Positions 1 to 9,712 of a DNA stretch of 40,294 nt are shown here, piece after piece. The number at the start of each line of letters is the position of its first letter. The first letter of the stretch is position 1. The notes under the pieces are model-generated. The model was not told the origin of the DNA, searched no databases, and saw only the letters and a program-made list of their open reading frames with translations. The position numbers and the translations under genes are program-made. The DNA is from Protostelium mycophagum (lineage: Eukaryota; Evosea; Variosea; Protosteliida; Protosteliaceae): positions 1-40,294 of the forward strand of contig KV921153.1 in the NCBI GenBank assembly GCA_002081555.1, written 5' to 3'.

Positions 1-3000
1 ATATACTGTAAGTACTTCCTCATTCACATGATACTTTGTGGCTTCACAATGATGTCGAGTGATTGATGATCGGATTATGATGTAGCCGATGCAGATTCTA
101 TTTGCAGAGGAGCATCATAAAAGTGCAACCTGTTGCAAGATCATGATCAATCACTGATCGCATGATCAATCACTGATCGCATGATTAGGAGCTGGACTCT
201 GTAAAATTGAGAGAGTTATACAATGGAAGTATGCAACTTAACCATAAAGCCATCTTCTCTAGTGCGACAAGAGCTGATGGTGTCACACAAGTGGAACAGA
301 GTGACACGTGAGATATCTTCTTCAAAGATTATTCTTCCGCCCAAAGGCGTTTGGGAACAGTGATATTTCGCCAAGTATTTATTTATGGAAATGCAACAAA
401 GTCATACATTCTAGAACTAAAAAATGCAGAGGGAACCTCTCACTTGCCTTTTTGAATAGATTCATGGAGAGAATGTGGCCCATTTTATTGAGCTGCTGGG
501 TCGAGGTTCGTTGTAGATCGATTTGTAGATGAACATATTTAATGAACCTTATGGCAGGTGGTCCCAGAGGCAGAGACGATCACGAGCGATGACGTGGCGA
601 GTGGGAATGTAGACGTGATGGAATTGGTGGTTTCAGTGCTTAGGTGAACATTTTGACAATCTACAACCAACCAAAGGGTTATATCTTTTTCGAAAAAGCC
701 GCAACAAGCTGGTTGTTTGCATGCATTGTGCGCCACTTTGAATTGTCTACGAACGTAATCATCTACAACGGCATGACTCATCCAGAATATTGATGTCATC
801 TCTCGACGAAAAGATCATGGAAATTTCCACGAAAATGGAGAATGACTTCTATGATAAGACTAAAGAGGAGGTCTTCTCACCCTACTTGTTGACACTGCTC
901 AAGAGGTACGTATATTTCCATGAAATTTCAATGATTCTTCTGCAGATTCGCACAGCATTTTCCTTGGAGGGCCACCGGCAACGACGACAAGAGAGTGAGT
1001 TTTCTGAACCTTCACGATTTTCATTCATAACGAGTGTAGATCAATGTGGTGTTGGGAACATTGAACACGTCCATGAGTGCAATATTGAGCATCTACAACA
1101 AGTCAAGACCCATCGAAGAGGTGGAGGACGAGGAAGGCTCCACTTTTGACTGGATGTCACTCGTGAAATTACACATCACGGAATGCTTATCACAAAAAGA
1201 GGCGCGTTGTAGATTGAGAAATTCACGCTGATGAATGCAGGGGGAGATTGCCAGTGCGAGCAATACGAATTTATTGTTTCCGATTTTTTTGAGATGTTTA
1301 GAGTCGCCACATCTGAATGATGATGAGAAGAAGGACCTTGTAAAGGTGCCAATTTCTCGGAATGTTCCTTGATGACGTGTTGTCAGATGTTTTTAGAGTA
1401 CACGAAGAAATGCCACGTGAGGTCAGCGGCAAGGATTGAAGCCATACGTTTCATACAAAAGCATTTATGTCAGGTATCTACATCGTTTTTTTGTAGAATC
1501 CGATTTTATTTTCTAGTGAAGATTTGTTCACTACGACATTTCGAGTATCTTCTGTCTCTGCGTACAAATGAATGATGTGTGATGACGTCATCACAGAGAC
1601 CTTGGGTCGACCAACTCGACAAATGGATCGAAATATTGCCCAAGTCATTATGGGAATTGCGTGGAGAGCAGCCTGACTCTTCTTCCATCATCTTATCACT
1701 CTGCGCTTCTTTTGGCAGAAGGTCCAACTTGTTCAAGATTCTCGAGAAACCCATGGTATGTACATATTTATTCATTTTCGACAGTCTACAACGAGGTTTT
1801 TATGATTCATGGACATGTCAAGATGTCTCAGAATTTTCTCATGATGCCGTAGGTTCCTTTCTTCATGGCTACACTGCCCGGTAAAAGTGGTGCCAACCCC
1901 AGAAACGTCTTTGGACCCTTCTTGTCCCTCCCTCCCCCCCTCCAGAATTCAAGCTTGGAATTACTCTTCCACTTCAACGAATTTCCCGCCAATCTTCTCA
2001 AGGCACTCGCCACTGCGTGTGAGTACTCGTTGTAGATCAATAAGATTTTACAGAAATTTCTGAGAGATTTCAGCACCCTATTTAGAGTTATCTGTATTGT
2101 CGTACATGCTGGAGATTTTGTCGTGGAAGGCCTCTCTCATCAACAAAGAAGAGTATTTAGGTTTCCTAGCAACTGTCGCTGTCCAAAACGCCAGAAACCC
2201 AGATCCAAAATCTGTTGCAAATTCCCCGAAATTTCAACCCTGGGACGTGCAGGAAAGGCTAGAGGCGGTTTGTAGAATGGTGGTGTCATCTATGACATCA
2301 TTGGACCACAACGTGCTGTCACTTTTCGAAGAATCCTTCTGCGAATATCTGGTGAGTTTTCATGGAAAATTCGGAGATATTTACGGGAAATTTAGGAAGC
2401 GGGAGATGAGAGTATGAGAAAGGCGGTGATCATGCTTGTACAGAGGTTAATCACGGTCGGAAAGTCCTCAAGTCTGCAAACAACGGTATGTACACAGTTG
2501 GCAGAGGACACGTTATCAAATATCGTAAAATTGATGGTCGACAGGAGATCAAAGCATTGTCGACAAAATTGTCAACAGCAGTGATGGAAGAATTGACAGA
2601 AAGGCTTGGAAGCTTGAAGACCCCCTCTGATGTACAAGAAGAATGTTCCAAGAATATTCTCTCGGCCATCAGAACACTCTCCCTCTATGAGAAGAGCATA
2701 TTGTCCGCAGTTGTCGACACAATTGCGGCGGGTGACCCCAACGGTATAATTTTGTACTCTGACTATTCTCTTCTGTATTTGAGATCAGCAGCATCTATAT
2801 CAACAATGATATTTTGAGCTGGGTTTTTATGACGGAAGTGGTTGAATCCTTCGGGTTCGTTCATATCGACACTGTCTACCGCATCCCTTGCCGCACTGCG
2901 AAGTCAAGCGTGTCTGAGCGAGGCCAGTACTAAGGTGGGAGACCACTTGGGAAGCCCTCGTGACGAACTCTTTTTGGCACGTTCAGACACTGACATTACT

Positions 3001-3197
3001 CAGAACAAAGTGTGGAGAAGCCTTACCAACAGATTCTTCTCTTCCTGTGTGCATCACAAGACACACACGATGTCTTGAGAGAGATCAAATCTGCAGAGCT
3101 GTCCACCATCTTTAAGAAGCTCAAGAAGGTTCAAGGAAATTCGGGTGATACCCTCGCAAATCGCATCAGATCATTCCAGTCCACCTTGTCAGTATGA
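1..3197 (+). CDS. TEX10/Ipi1-like ribosome biogenesis protein (5' partial)
   Basis: Multi-exon gene already in progress at base 1 (a GTAAGT donor lies at 8-13); stop TGA at 3195-3197. Joined exons give a helical HEAT-like protein that follows animal TEX10 from its middle to its C-terminus. Landmarks in order: ILLSCWVEV..PEAE (about 488-570), FSPYLLTLLKR..FAQHFPW (868-985), NVVLGTLNTSMSAI (1043-1090), RPWVDQLDKWIE (1597-1640), NVFGPFLSLPPPLQ (1897-1950), YMLEILSWKASL (2101-2140) and QILLFLCASQDT (3030-3065). TEX10, with yeast Ipi1, belongs to the Rix1/PELP1-TEX10-WDR18 complex that matures 60S pre-ribosomes in the nucleus. The N-terminal Ipi1 region would lie upstream. Uncertain points: which frame codes between 190 and 350 (two open readings exist), the odd junction near 1203-1242, and the exon path at 2810-3010. 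Conserved order rather than one motif supports the call. Confidence 0.72.
142..187. repeat. Short tandem repeat, 19-bp unit
   Basis: The 19-base unit CATGATCAATCACTGATCG occurs twice head to tail (142-160 and 161-179), followed by a partial third copy (180-187) that ends in TTAG, a possible 3' splice site. It lies in a probable intron of the TEX10-like gene. Likely replication slippage; no function is evident. Confidence 0.8.
1474..1496 (+). other. 23-nt intron in the TEX10-like gene
   Basis: Starts GTATC, ends TTTGTAG, 23 bases in all. The length is not a multiple of three, and removing it joins ..QKHLCQ to NPILFSSEDLF in frame, so read-through would shift the frame. The short T run before TAG is the only pyrimidine tract. 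Confidence 0.65.
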
Positions 3198-3527
3198 AGT
3201 TGCATTTGAATGAAAACAGCCATCTACAACTTGTCAATCCAGAATCACTCTCTATTCATTCTCATTGTTTTTCAAAAAGGAAGAAAATGTTAATGTCTCA
3301 ACAATGGACATAGAAACAGACGAGTGTTAAGTGTTTATATGCCCCCACAGGTTTCAACCCTCAACAGTTGTCTCTTGAGTGGTTCTATTTAATCAGACAC
3401 ACAGAGTTTGGTCAACTCAATAATCTTGTAGTGTCATCCGGTGAAGATAGAGGCTGTTAGAACAGCCGTACAAAAGGGGATTGTGAGTAGGTATAAATAG
3501 AACAATGAAATATTTAATTTATTCTAT
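3198..3527. other. Convergent intergenic region
   Basis: Holds the 3' ends of the TEX10-like gene (+) and the LIM gene (-). AT-rich, with no credible open frame on either strand and no RNA gene that I can see. Confidence 0.6.
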
Positions 3528-5008
3528 TCAAGCGCAAGTCTCGCAGATTCTAAGGCCTCCTCTTGCATAAAATCCGCCCGCGGGCAAGACTTTTGGGCAT
3601 TTGGCGCAAGTGAAGCATCCTGGGTGGAAGACTTCAACTCCATGCTTGACAGCGTCATCATCTATGGGCTTGGTGCAGGCGGTGCACGGCATCGCCTTAT
3701 TCTCTGTGTTTAATTTTTGTGACACACAGCTGTTGCAAACGTATTTTCCGTCAGAGGCCAGAAAGAATGAACCCTCCAGCTCTTTCTTGCAAGCTGCGAA
3801 ATCATCAGAGGTGGTTCGTTGTAGATGGAAAGATCGAGCGTCTACAACGAGAAAAACTCACTTTTGCAAGCGAGACACTCGGGGTGGTAGTGGTTATCCC
3901 TCGAAATTAATCTGTCTTCCGTGATTTTTTTAGAGCACCCGAAACACTGCCAACTTTCAGAATTTTCTGATCGGAACAGAATTTTCCGATCTCACGTTTT
4001 CCGGAAGAACCGCGCTCTTTCTGGTCATGACAGGCGTTGTAGATCTGCACTGTGGGTGCACCATGCCCCCTTTCTCTTTGTAAAATTCGTCCTCTATCAG
4101 CTGCTTGCACACAACGCAAGAGTTTTCCTCGTTGTAACAAGGCTGGCACACCGGCGTGTTGTCGACATTGTAGAACTCCTGCTCAAATAAATCTCTGTTA
4201 CATTTCTGACACTTGAGACATTCCTGGAAATGTCAGATCTTTCGATGAAAATTCTCGTGCTCACTTGGTGGAACTTCTGACCAACGGCTGTAACAAAAGG
4301 CTCGGAAAGAGGACCTTCACACTTGTGGCATGTATACGTCGGTGTCTTTTCGATCAAGGTGGGTGCCAGTTTCTCTATCGTGACTGACTTGCGAGCCTCT
4401 TTCTTGTCTACAGGTCCAGGGGCAGCATCTGGGAGTCCGATACTGCGACAAGTTAGACGAGTCATTTTCTTGCCGTGACAAATCGTTACCTTCGGTTTCC
4501 GAGATTCTTGAATTCACTGCGGATGGACATCGTTTTTGGAGGCAATAATTTTCTGGCGGGACGCTGATGAACTTAGAAACTTTGTGGAAATGTCGGATTT
4601 CTTACCCCTGCAGGACCTCTTTGGCCAACCTTCGTGACCTATTACTTGATTAGATTGGAAAACGTGATCGCTTCTAATCACCCTCAAAGTATCGAGCTGC
4701 TCTCTGGTCTTTTCGTCGGCTGCTGTTCTAAGCATCTCTTGGTAGTTAGTTAAGAACTCGTGGAAAGTGATCATTCCCGAGTCATCTCTATCCAGTTCGG
4801 CCATCAGCTCATTCGTAGCGCGAGTCAACTCTTCTCCTTTCTTTCCGGTCATATCAGCGACCATCTTCTGGAGATCGGGTTTGCACAGACCACTGTCCTG
4901 GGCATAGACTACAGATCAGTCAGTCTTCATCCTCATCGTGAAGATCTACTCACTTGAGAACCATTTGGACATGGTGGTGTATTCTTCATCGCTAAACTTA
5001 TAGGCCAT
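3528..5008 (-). CDS. EF-hand and triple LIM domain protein
   Basis: ATG at 5008 begins MAYKFSDEEYTTMSKWF; stop at 3528-3530. The second exon carries an EF-hand-like segment whose loop reads DRDDSGMITFHEF (about 4765-4803). After a linker (GLPDAAPGPVDKKEA) come three LIM domains. The first begins CHKCEGPLSEPFV and continues CLKCQKC..VCQPC. The second begins CVVCKQLIEDEFY and continues HWQCFGC..HPECLACK. The third begins CTACTKPIDDDAV and ends CFTCAKC..CETCA at the stop. A cysteine-rich half-module (CKKELEGSFF..CNSC) precedes the third. LIM domains bind two zinc ions and dock proteins, commonly actin-cytoskeletal ones; the EF-hand suggests calcium control. Dictyostelium has LIM-only cytoskeletal proteins, but I cannot match this N-terminal EF-hand combination to a named one. 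Exons were joined by phase; the junctions around 4520-4660 are least certain. Confidence 0.85.
3816..3850. other. Inverted repeat inside a LIM-gene intron
   Basis: TCGTTGTAGA (3816-3825) and TCTACAACGA (3841-3850) are perfect 10-base inverted repeats with a 15-base spacer, inside the intron that ends at the CKKELEG exon. It is the same motif that forms 3' splice sites elsewhere in the window, here present in both orientations and able to fold into a hairpin. Confidence 0.8.
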
Positions 5009-5357
5009 GTTGCTTCCTGATGGGCCACTGGTGAAATAAAACGTTTGCTTGCGGTAAGCGGTTTCCGATTTTCCCGCGACTCCTGTCATCCAAACACTAC
5101 TGGCACATCTACAACTCGATCTGCTCCCTGGGAAATCTGTTCCGTGGTGAACTGTGTTGTTCTTCGGCTGGTTGGAAGTTTTTGCAAATACATTCTTGAT
5201 AAAATGTTCAAAAAGCCTGAAAATAAATCTCTATGGTCTGCAAAAGCTGACCAAAATCAGACAGATCAAATATTTGAGACCGGAGAAACGGAAAATCTCG
5301 TTCGCTGATGGCAGGAAATAACAGGGTTTGCAAACCACAAACAGAAGTTGTTGGAAG
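5009..5357. promoter_or_regulatory. Divergent promoter region, LIM gene and PPCS gene
   Basis: 349 bases between two divergent start codons. It must contain both promoters and 5' leaders. I see no convincing TATA box or other recognisable element; the small open frames here have no family resemblance. Confidence 0.45.
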
Positions 5358-7160
5358 ATGAACACCCACAGTGCTGACATGAGCACAACAGAAAATCTTT
5401 CCATCGACACTCCTAACATCCCTCCACCAACAGAAGATCATGCATTGGACAGTGTTACCATTCAAGAGTTCTTTACGCACCCACCTCTGCTAACAATGAA
5501 CGAGATCTTGGAGAGAGCTGATAAGTTTGTGACAGAACACGTGTCTAGAGGCAAACCCATCGTGCTGATCACGGTGAGGTGTCCACATTTGCAAGCTTTT
5601 TGCTCCAGTTCTTGGCTCAATCAAGATGTTGCTGTTGACAAGCCCTGACTCTTGCTAGTCTGGCGGGACTCTCATTCCTTTAGAGAGGAATACGGTTCGT
5701 TTTTTGGACAATTTCAGCGGTGGTGGAAGAGGTTCTGCATCCGTCGAACATTTCATCGAGAAGGGTTATGCCGTCATCTTTTTGCACAGGAAAAATTCAT
5801 TACAACCGTATCAGAGACATCTCATGCTTCTCAAAGACGATGAGTTTTTAGACCATGTCAAGTGGGATTTAGAGAAAGACGCCATACAAGGTGTGTACTG
5901 TCAATACACCACTGTTTTTGGCGACCATATGGACATTTTCATGTCATGTACACAGTGTTAAACATGCATCACATCTCACATAAAACATAAGAAGCAAGAG
6001 TGGCGTTGTAAATGTCTTGATCATCAAAATGTTGACGTTGTGCCACAGTGCAAAGCGACAATGACAAGATCAAACGAACACTACAGAAGTATCACCAGGT
6101 CAGATTTCCACGAATTTTCGTCTCCAATTCTCTGAAAATTACAAAAAAAATGCACGAAATTTACCTGAAATTAGAAGATTTTCAAGTTGAAAGTTTGTAC
6201 AGGCGAAGGAGGAGAATGCATTTATAAAAGTGTCTTTTAGCACTATCCACGAATATCTATACTTACTCAAGGAAATTTCCTCGAGATTGCAGCCGGCAGG
6301 AAAGACTGCGGTGATCTATTCGGCTGCCGCAGTTTCAGACTTTTATCTCCCTCTGAACAAGATGGTAGGTCTACATCTACAACTATGTAGTTCCAATTTA
6401 TTTTTGTGAAATTCCAGAGTTTCCAGAAAATCGATGAAACTTCGAGATAATGAAATTTATTTACGACAGGAAGAACACAAAATTCAATCCATAAAAGGAC
6501 CACTTCATCTGACATTAGAACCCGTTCCAAAAATGCTGGGCGTGTTGAGGAATATCTGGACTCCTCAGGCCTACATTGTCTCCTTCAAAGTATGTTGATC
6601 ATCGAAAAAACGACAGATTCTTTGTGTGTGGAATATTACAATTAAAATCTCCACACTTCAAAAATCGAGTTTACCGAAACATTCACGGTTTCTAACGAGA
6701 GTCACCAAGTGTTCCAAAGTGCATAATACTTCCCCACTTGCGAAACACCAAAAAAAAACTTGAATTTAAAACCTTTTTTAATTTAATTTTACGATTTTCA
6801 TGTGGAAGCTCACTGGAATTTACAGTTGGAAACGGACCACAATATCTTGGAACAAAAAGCTCTTGGTGCGTTAGAGAGATACAACCACCACCTTGTCATC
6901 GGAAATTTACTGCAAAACTACAAAGACGAGGTCTTTCATTCTTTACCATCTCATCATCAAAACATGCACAAAAACACCGAAAAAATGAAGCCCCGAAAGA
7001 TTTGAAGGACTGATGCAAGAAGGTCCTGCTATATGATAGTAAAGAGGGTAACCCAGTGAAGCTAGTGAGAGATTTTGAGGCACAGAAGTTAAACAAAGAC
7101 ATTGAGGAGGAGATCATCGGTCACATTGTCGACAGACACAGGATATTTTTAAGTCGATGA
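5358..7160 (+). CDS. PPCS: Phosphopantothenate--cysteine ligase (PPCS)
   Basis: Second committed step of coenzyme A synthesis: nucleotide-dependent condensation of 4'-phosphopantothenate with cysteine, in the cytosol. ATG at 5358 opens a leader with [16 protein letters not shown], then PIVLIT, an intron, and [20 protein letters not shown] and [19 protein letters not shown] (about 5680-5775), the eukaryotic PPCS signature for the nucleotide/substrate site. Later exons give [15 protein letters not shown] (about 6311-6355), [20 protein letters not shown] (6482-6540), [11 protein letters not shown], the helix [20 protein letters not shown] and the tail [18 protein letters not shown], ending TGA 7158-7160. 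This is the whole eukaryotic-type enzyme without the bacterial CoaC half. It converges with the Myb-like gene, 45 bases apart. Confidence 0.9.
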
Positions 7161-7205
7161 ATCAATGTACATGCAATCGAAAAATAAAGCCAAAAAGTGA
7201 ATTTA

Positions 7206-8004
7206 TTACTGGTTTTCCATCTTGCGGCGATGTCTCATTGCCATCTTGAAGTAGACAATGTGGTTGATGTGGAGCCCTGGTTTTATCATTTTTCGTTTCA
7301 CATGTTCAGAAGCACTCACCCATCATTTCGGCCATCCTTGCGTTGCTCCGTGGGTATTTTTTGTTTGCCTCTCTGAATATGATTAGATTTCTTCAAGTAA
7401 CTGTGCTCACTTTAATCGTTGAATTTCGTCATTTGTCCAAATATGTCTATATGCAATCCTCCCTCTCATGGTTCGATGTTGCCTCTCCGTCAGGGATTGA
7501 TGCCAATCGTCATACCTCTTCACAACAGAGGCAACGGCATCGACATTGTTCTTCTGGAACACCTGGCTAGGGTCTAGCACGGGGTCTGTCTTGTGATTCT
7601 AAAGATTTCAGACGACGTCGAATCATGTTTCGTACCTTGTATTTCTCATCAGACCTGATCACTTCTGTAATTTTGGAGACAAATTCATCTTGTGAGGAAA
7701 AGTTTGAAGAGAAGCGTTTGTCTTGATAATGAACCATAATCAGATGCTGAACCTTGCCCTCATTATAAAGAACTCGTTCGGCCAATGGAAGGCTCTCCAT
7801 GACTCTATTAAAGACCGCTGGCAGACAATTTACTGGCAATATATTTCGAGATGGCAATATCTCTCCTGACAACTGTTTCATAAGACCTCTTGTGATCCTT
7901 CTTGGCTCTCTGATCATCTGATGTCTTATTTCTTCTGCCTTCTCAAATGACACAGATTCCATCGGCTGTTGTTCCGTCTCTTCATCTGAAGACATCGTCT
8001 CCAT
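7206..8004 (-). CDS. Myb/SANT-like nuclear protein, unnamed
   Basis: ATG at 8004 (METMSSDEETEQQ); stop TAA at 7206-7208. The acidic N-terminus is followed by a basic helical stretch (EIRHQMIREPRRITRGLMKQ) and LPAVFNRVMESLPLAERVL. Three introns in the 3' half join QVFQKNNVDAVASVVKRYDD, then WTNDEIQRLKEANKKY, then PRSNARMAEMMGLHINHIVY, ending KMAMRHRRKMENQ. The WTNDEIQRL start, the spacing of the following hydrophobics and the basic end resemble one SANT/Myb repeat, suggesting DNA or chromatin contact. An in-frame-looking stretch upstream (to 8206) is more likely 5' leader. I do not recognise an ortholog. Confidence 0.6.
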
Positions 8005-8373
8005 GTTGTATGTGTTGATGAAGAGACAAAATATTTACTAACGTTGTTTTAACATGTGCCAGATTTTGAGCAGACATGAGATATAACAGGAACATCCCGT
8101 TTTCTGCATGCGCAGGGTAGGGGATTGCTGGCCAGCTGTTTGTACTTCCTTCAGCACTAAGTCTTTCAGCTTCGAGAAGAGTGCTTTTCCAAAAAAGCAG
8201 CTTCATAATGTTCTTAACCCTTAAGAGGCAAGCACCCCGAAAAAGCTGTGAGAATTAATACTCAAACTGCTGATTGACATAAATAGTCTTAATCTCGATT
8301 TTGGCTGAAGAAGAAATCGAGCATCTGTCAAGTTATTTTTCTCGGCATCGATAAATCAAACAGACCACACAAA
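8005..8373. promoter_or_regulatory. Divergent promoter region
   Basis: 369 bases between the Myb-like gene (-) and the small membrane protein gene (+). Contains a 74-codon minus-strand open frame (to 8206) without domain resemblance, possibly a leader of the Myb-like gene. No recognisable promoter motif. Confidence 0.4.
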
Positions 8374-8640
8374 ATGCTCGGGAGTTTGGCTGTATCATGC
8401 CTTCTCTTTTTGAGTGGGTATCTTATGGCTAATGTGGACTTCGCACAATTACAAAAGAGTTTCTACGATACGAGGGTTGCGCTCCATTTAATGTCTGGGC
8501 TTGCGATCGTCGTCGTCCTCTTTGGTGTCATCATTTTAGCGCCAGCGTGGAGTATAGCAGAAGCAGAGAGGAGACGAAGCGGACCATCTCCTTATTATGT
8601 CTCCGCCAGAGAGCAAATGCGGAGAAGAGGGAGTTTTTAG
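8374..8640 (+). CDS. Small two-helix membrane protein, unknown function
   Basis: Intronless 88-codon frame, ATG 8374, TAG 8638-8640. Residues 1-20 (MLGSLAVSCLLFLSGYLMAN) form a hydrophobic signal or first membrane helix; residues 37-59 (LHLMSGLAIVVVLFGVIILA) form a second. The tail is basic (EAERRRSGPSPYYVSAREQM, then RRRGSF), so the C-terminus probably faces the cytosol or matrix. No family recognised. It lies 189 bases ahead of the next plus-strand gene and is clearly coding by hydrophobicity pattern and clean ATG/stop. Confidence 0.65.
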   Translation: MLGSLAVSCLLFLSGYLMANVDFAQLQKSFYDTRVALHLMSGLAIVVVLFGVIILAPAWSIAEAERRRSGPSPYYVSAREQMRRRGSF

Positions 8641-8829
8641 AGAAAGACAAATGCATTGAAGTTGATGCACATGACTGAACATCAAAGAAAGAGGTTCAGA
8701 TGATCGTGGCGAAATCATTCGCTTCACAGAATAAAAAATCTCTCCTCATGATCTCCTTAAAGACGAGTTTTCAAAGGCAAAAGAATTGCGACAATTTTAT
8801 CGCTTGGCAGATCTGCGCAGCTTCATCAG

Positions 8830-9637
8830 ATGCCTCAATACAAGGACAGCGTTCTACCTCCGATTGGGGGCATAGATCATGTGTCTTTAGCTCCAAAGAG
8901 ACATACACTTCCACCCATTTTGACTGCAGACCCAGACTCATATCGAACACCGGTTGGCACACCAAGCGCAACTCCAAGGAACATAAAGACAGCAACCTCA
9001 ACGAAAGTCGCTGCGTCACCACCAACCTCTCCTTCGATAACACCGGCTAAGAAGACACCAACAGGATCGCCTAATGCAGGACGATATGCGCTGCCAGAAC
9101 TCAGATCACCAAGGCTATCAAGAGACTTAACAAAATCATTGTCGCCACAAACGGCGAGATACCCTCTTCCACAGCTTGGCAAACAGGCAGATGAACAAAA
9201 TCACACTCAATTAAATGGCGGTGCCAGGTATTAGCCTTAAACTGTCTGCGATGACTTACATGAGTAGGCGATGGAGTGGCGCAGACATCAACTCATGGGT
9301 GGAATCCATTTCAGGTCTCAACATTTCCCAACGTGTCTCTCTCAAGCAGTGGCTTTTAGAATGTCCAGAGAATGACGATGGCCAATTCTTAAACATGCTG
9401 CACAATAATTTCGATTCAGCCACTGCCAGCAAAGTGATCGCGGCTCTCTTTGTGGCATATGAAACACCCATTCAACAATATTCCACATCATCAAACCCAT
9501 CACCACCGACATCTTTAACGGCCTCACCCAGCACCCCAAGGCCAAGGAACTCATCTTTGGACCTCTCAACTCCTATTGTACATGATGACGTCATACGGAA
9601 AGAATCTCAAATAGAGGAGGATAAATTCTCAGATTAG
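8830..9637 (+). CDS. Ser/Thr/Pro-rich protein with conserved-looking helical core
   Basis: Two exons, 8830-9227 and 9268-9637, joined through a 40-base intron (GTATTAG..GAGTAG) that preserves frame: ..NGGAR to RWSGADINSW. The first exon is low complexity and rich in T, P and S (TPVGTPSATPRN, SPPTSPSITPAKK), typical of disordered, phosphorylatable sequence. The second exon has a compact helical core, SWVESISGLNISQRVSLKQW to KVIAALFVAYETP, then another S/P-rich tail. The function is not recognised. Without splicing, two overlapping frames would be annotated (8830-9234 and 9215-9637); the single-gene reading explains both. Confidence 0.55.
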
Positions 9638-9712
9638 CAAAGTGTTCATGAGGAAGCCGAAGTTGCATTAACGTCATATCGAAGGATGTGGAATCACATC
9701 GCGAATGTAGGT

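Noticed and set aside
9215-9637. Separate gene starting at 9215 overlapping the 8830 gene
   Set aside because: A 40-base GT..AG intron joins the two frames with correct phase; overlapping same-strand genes would be unusual here.
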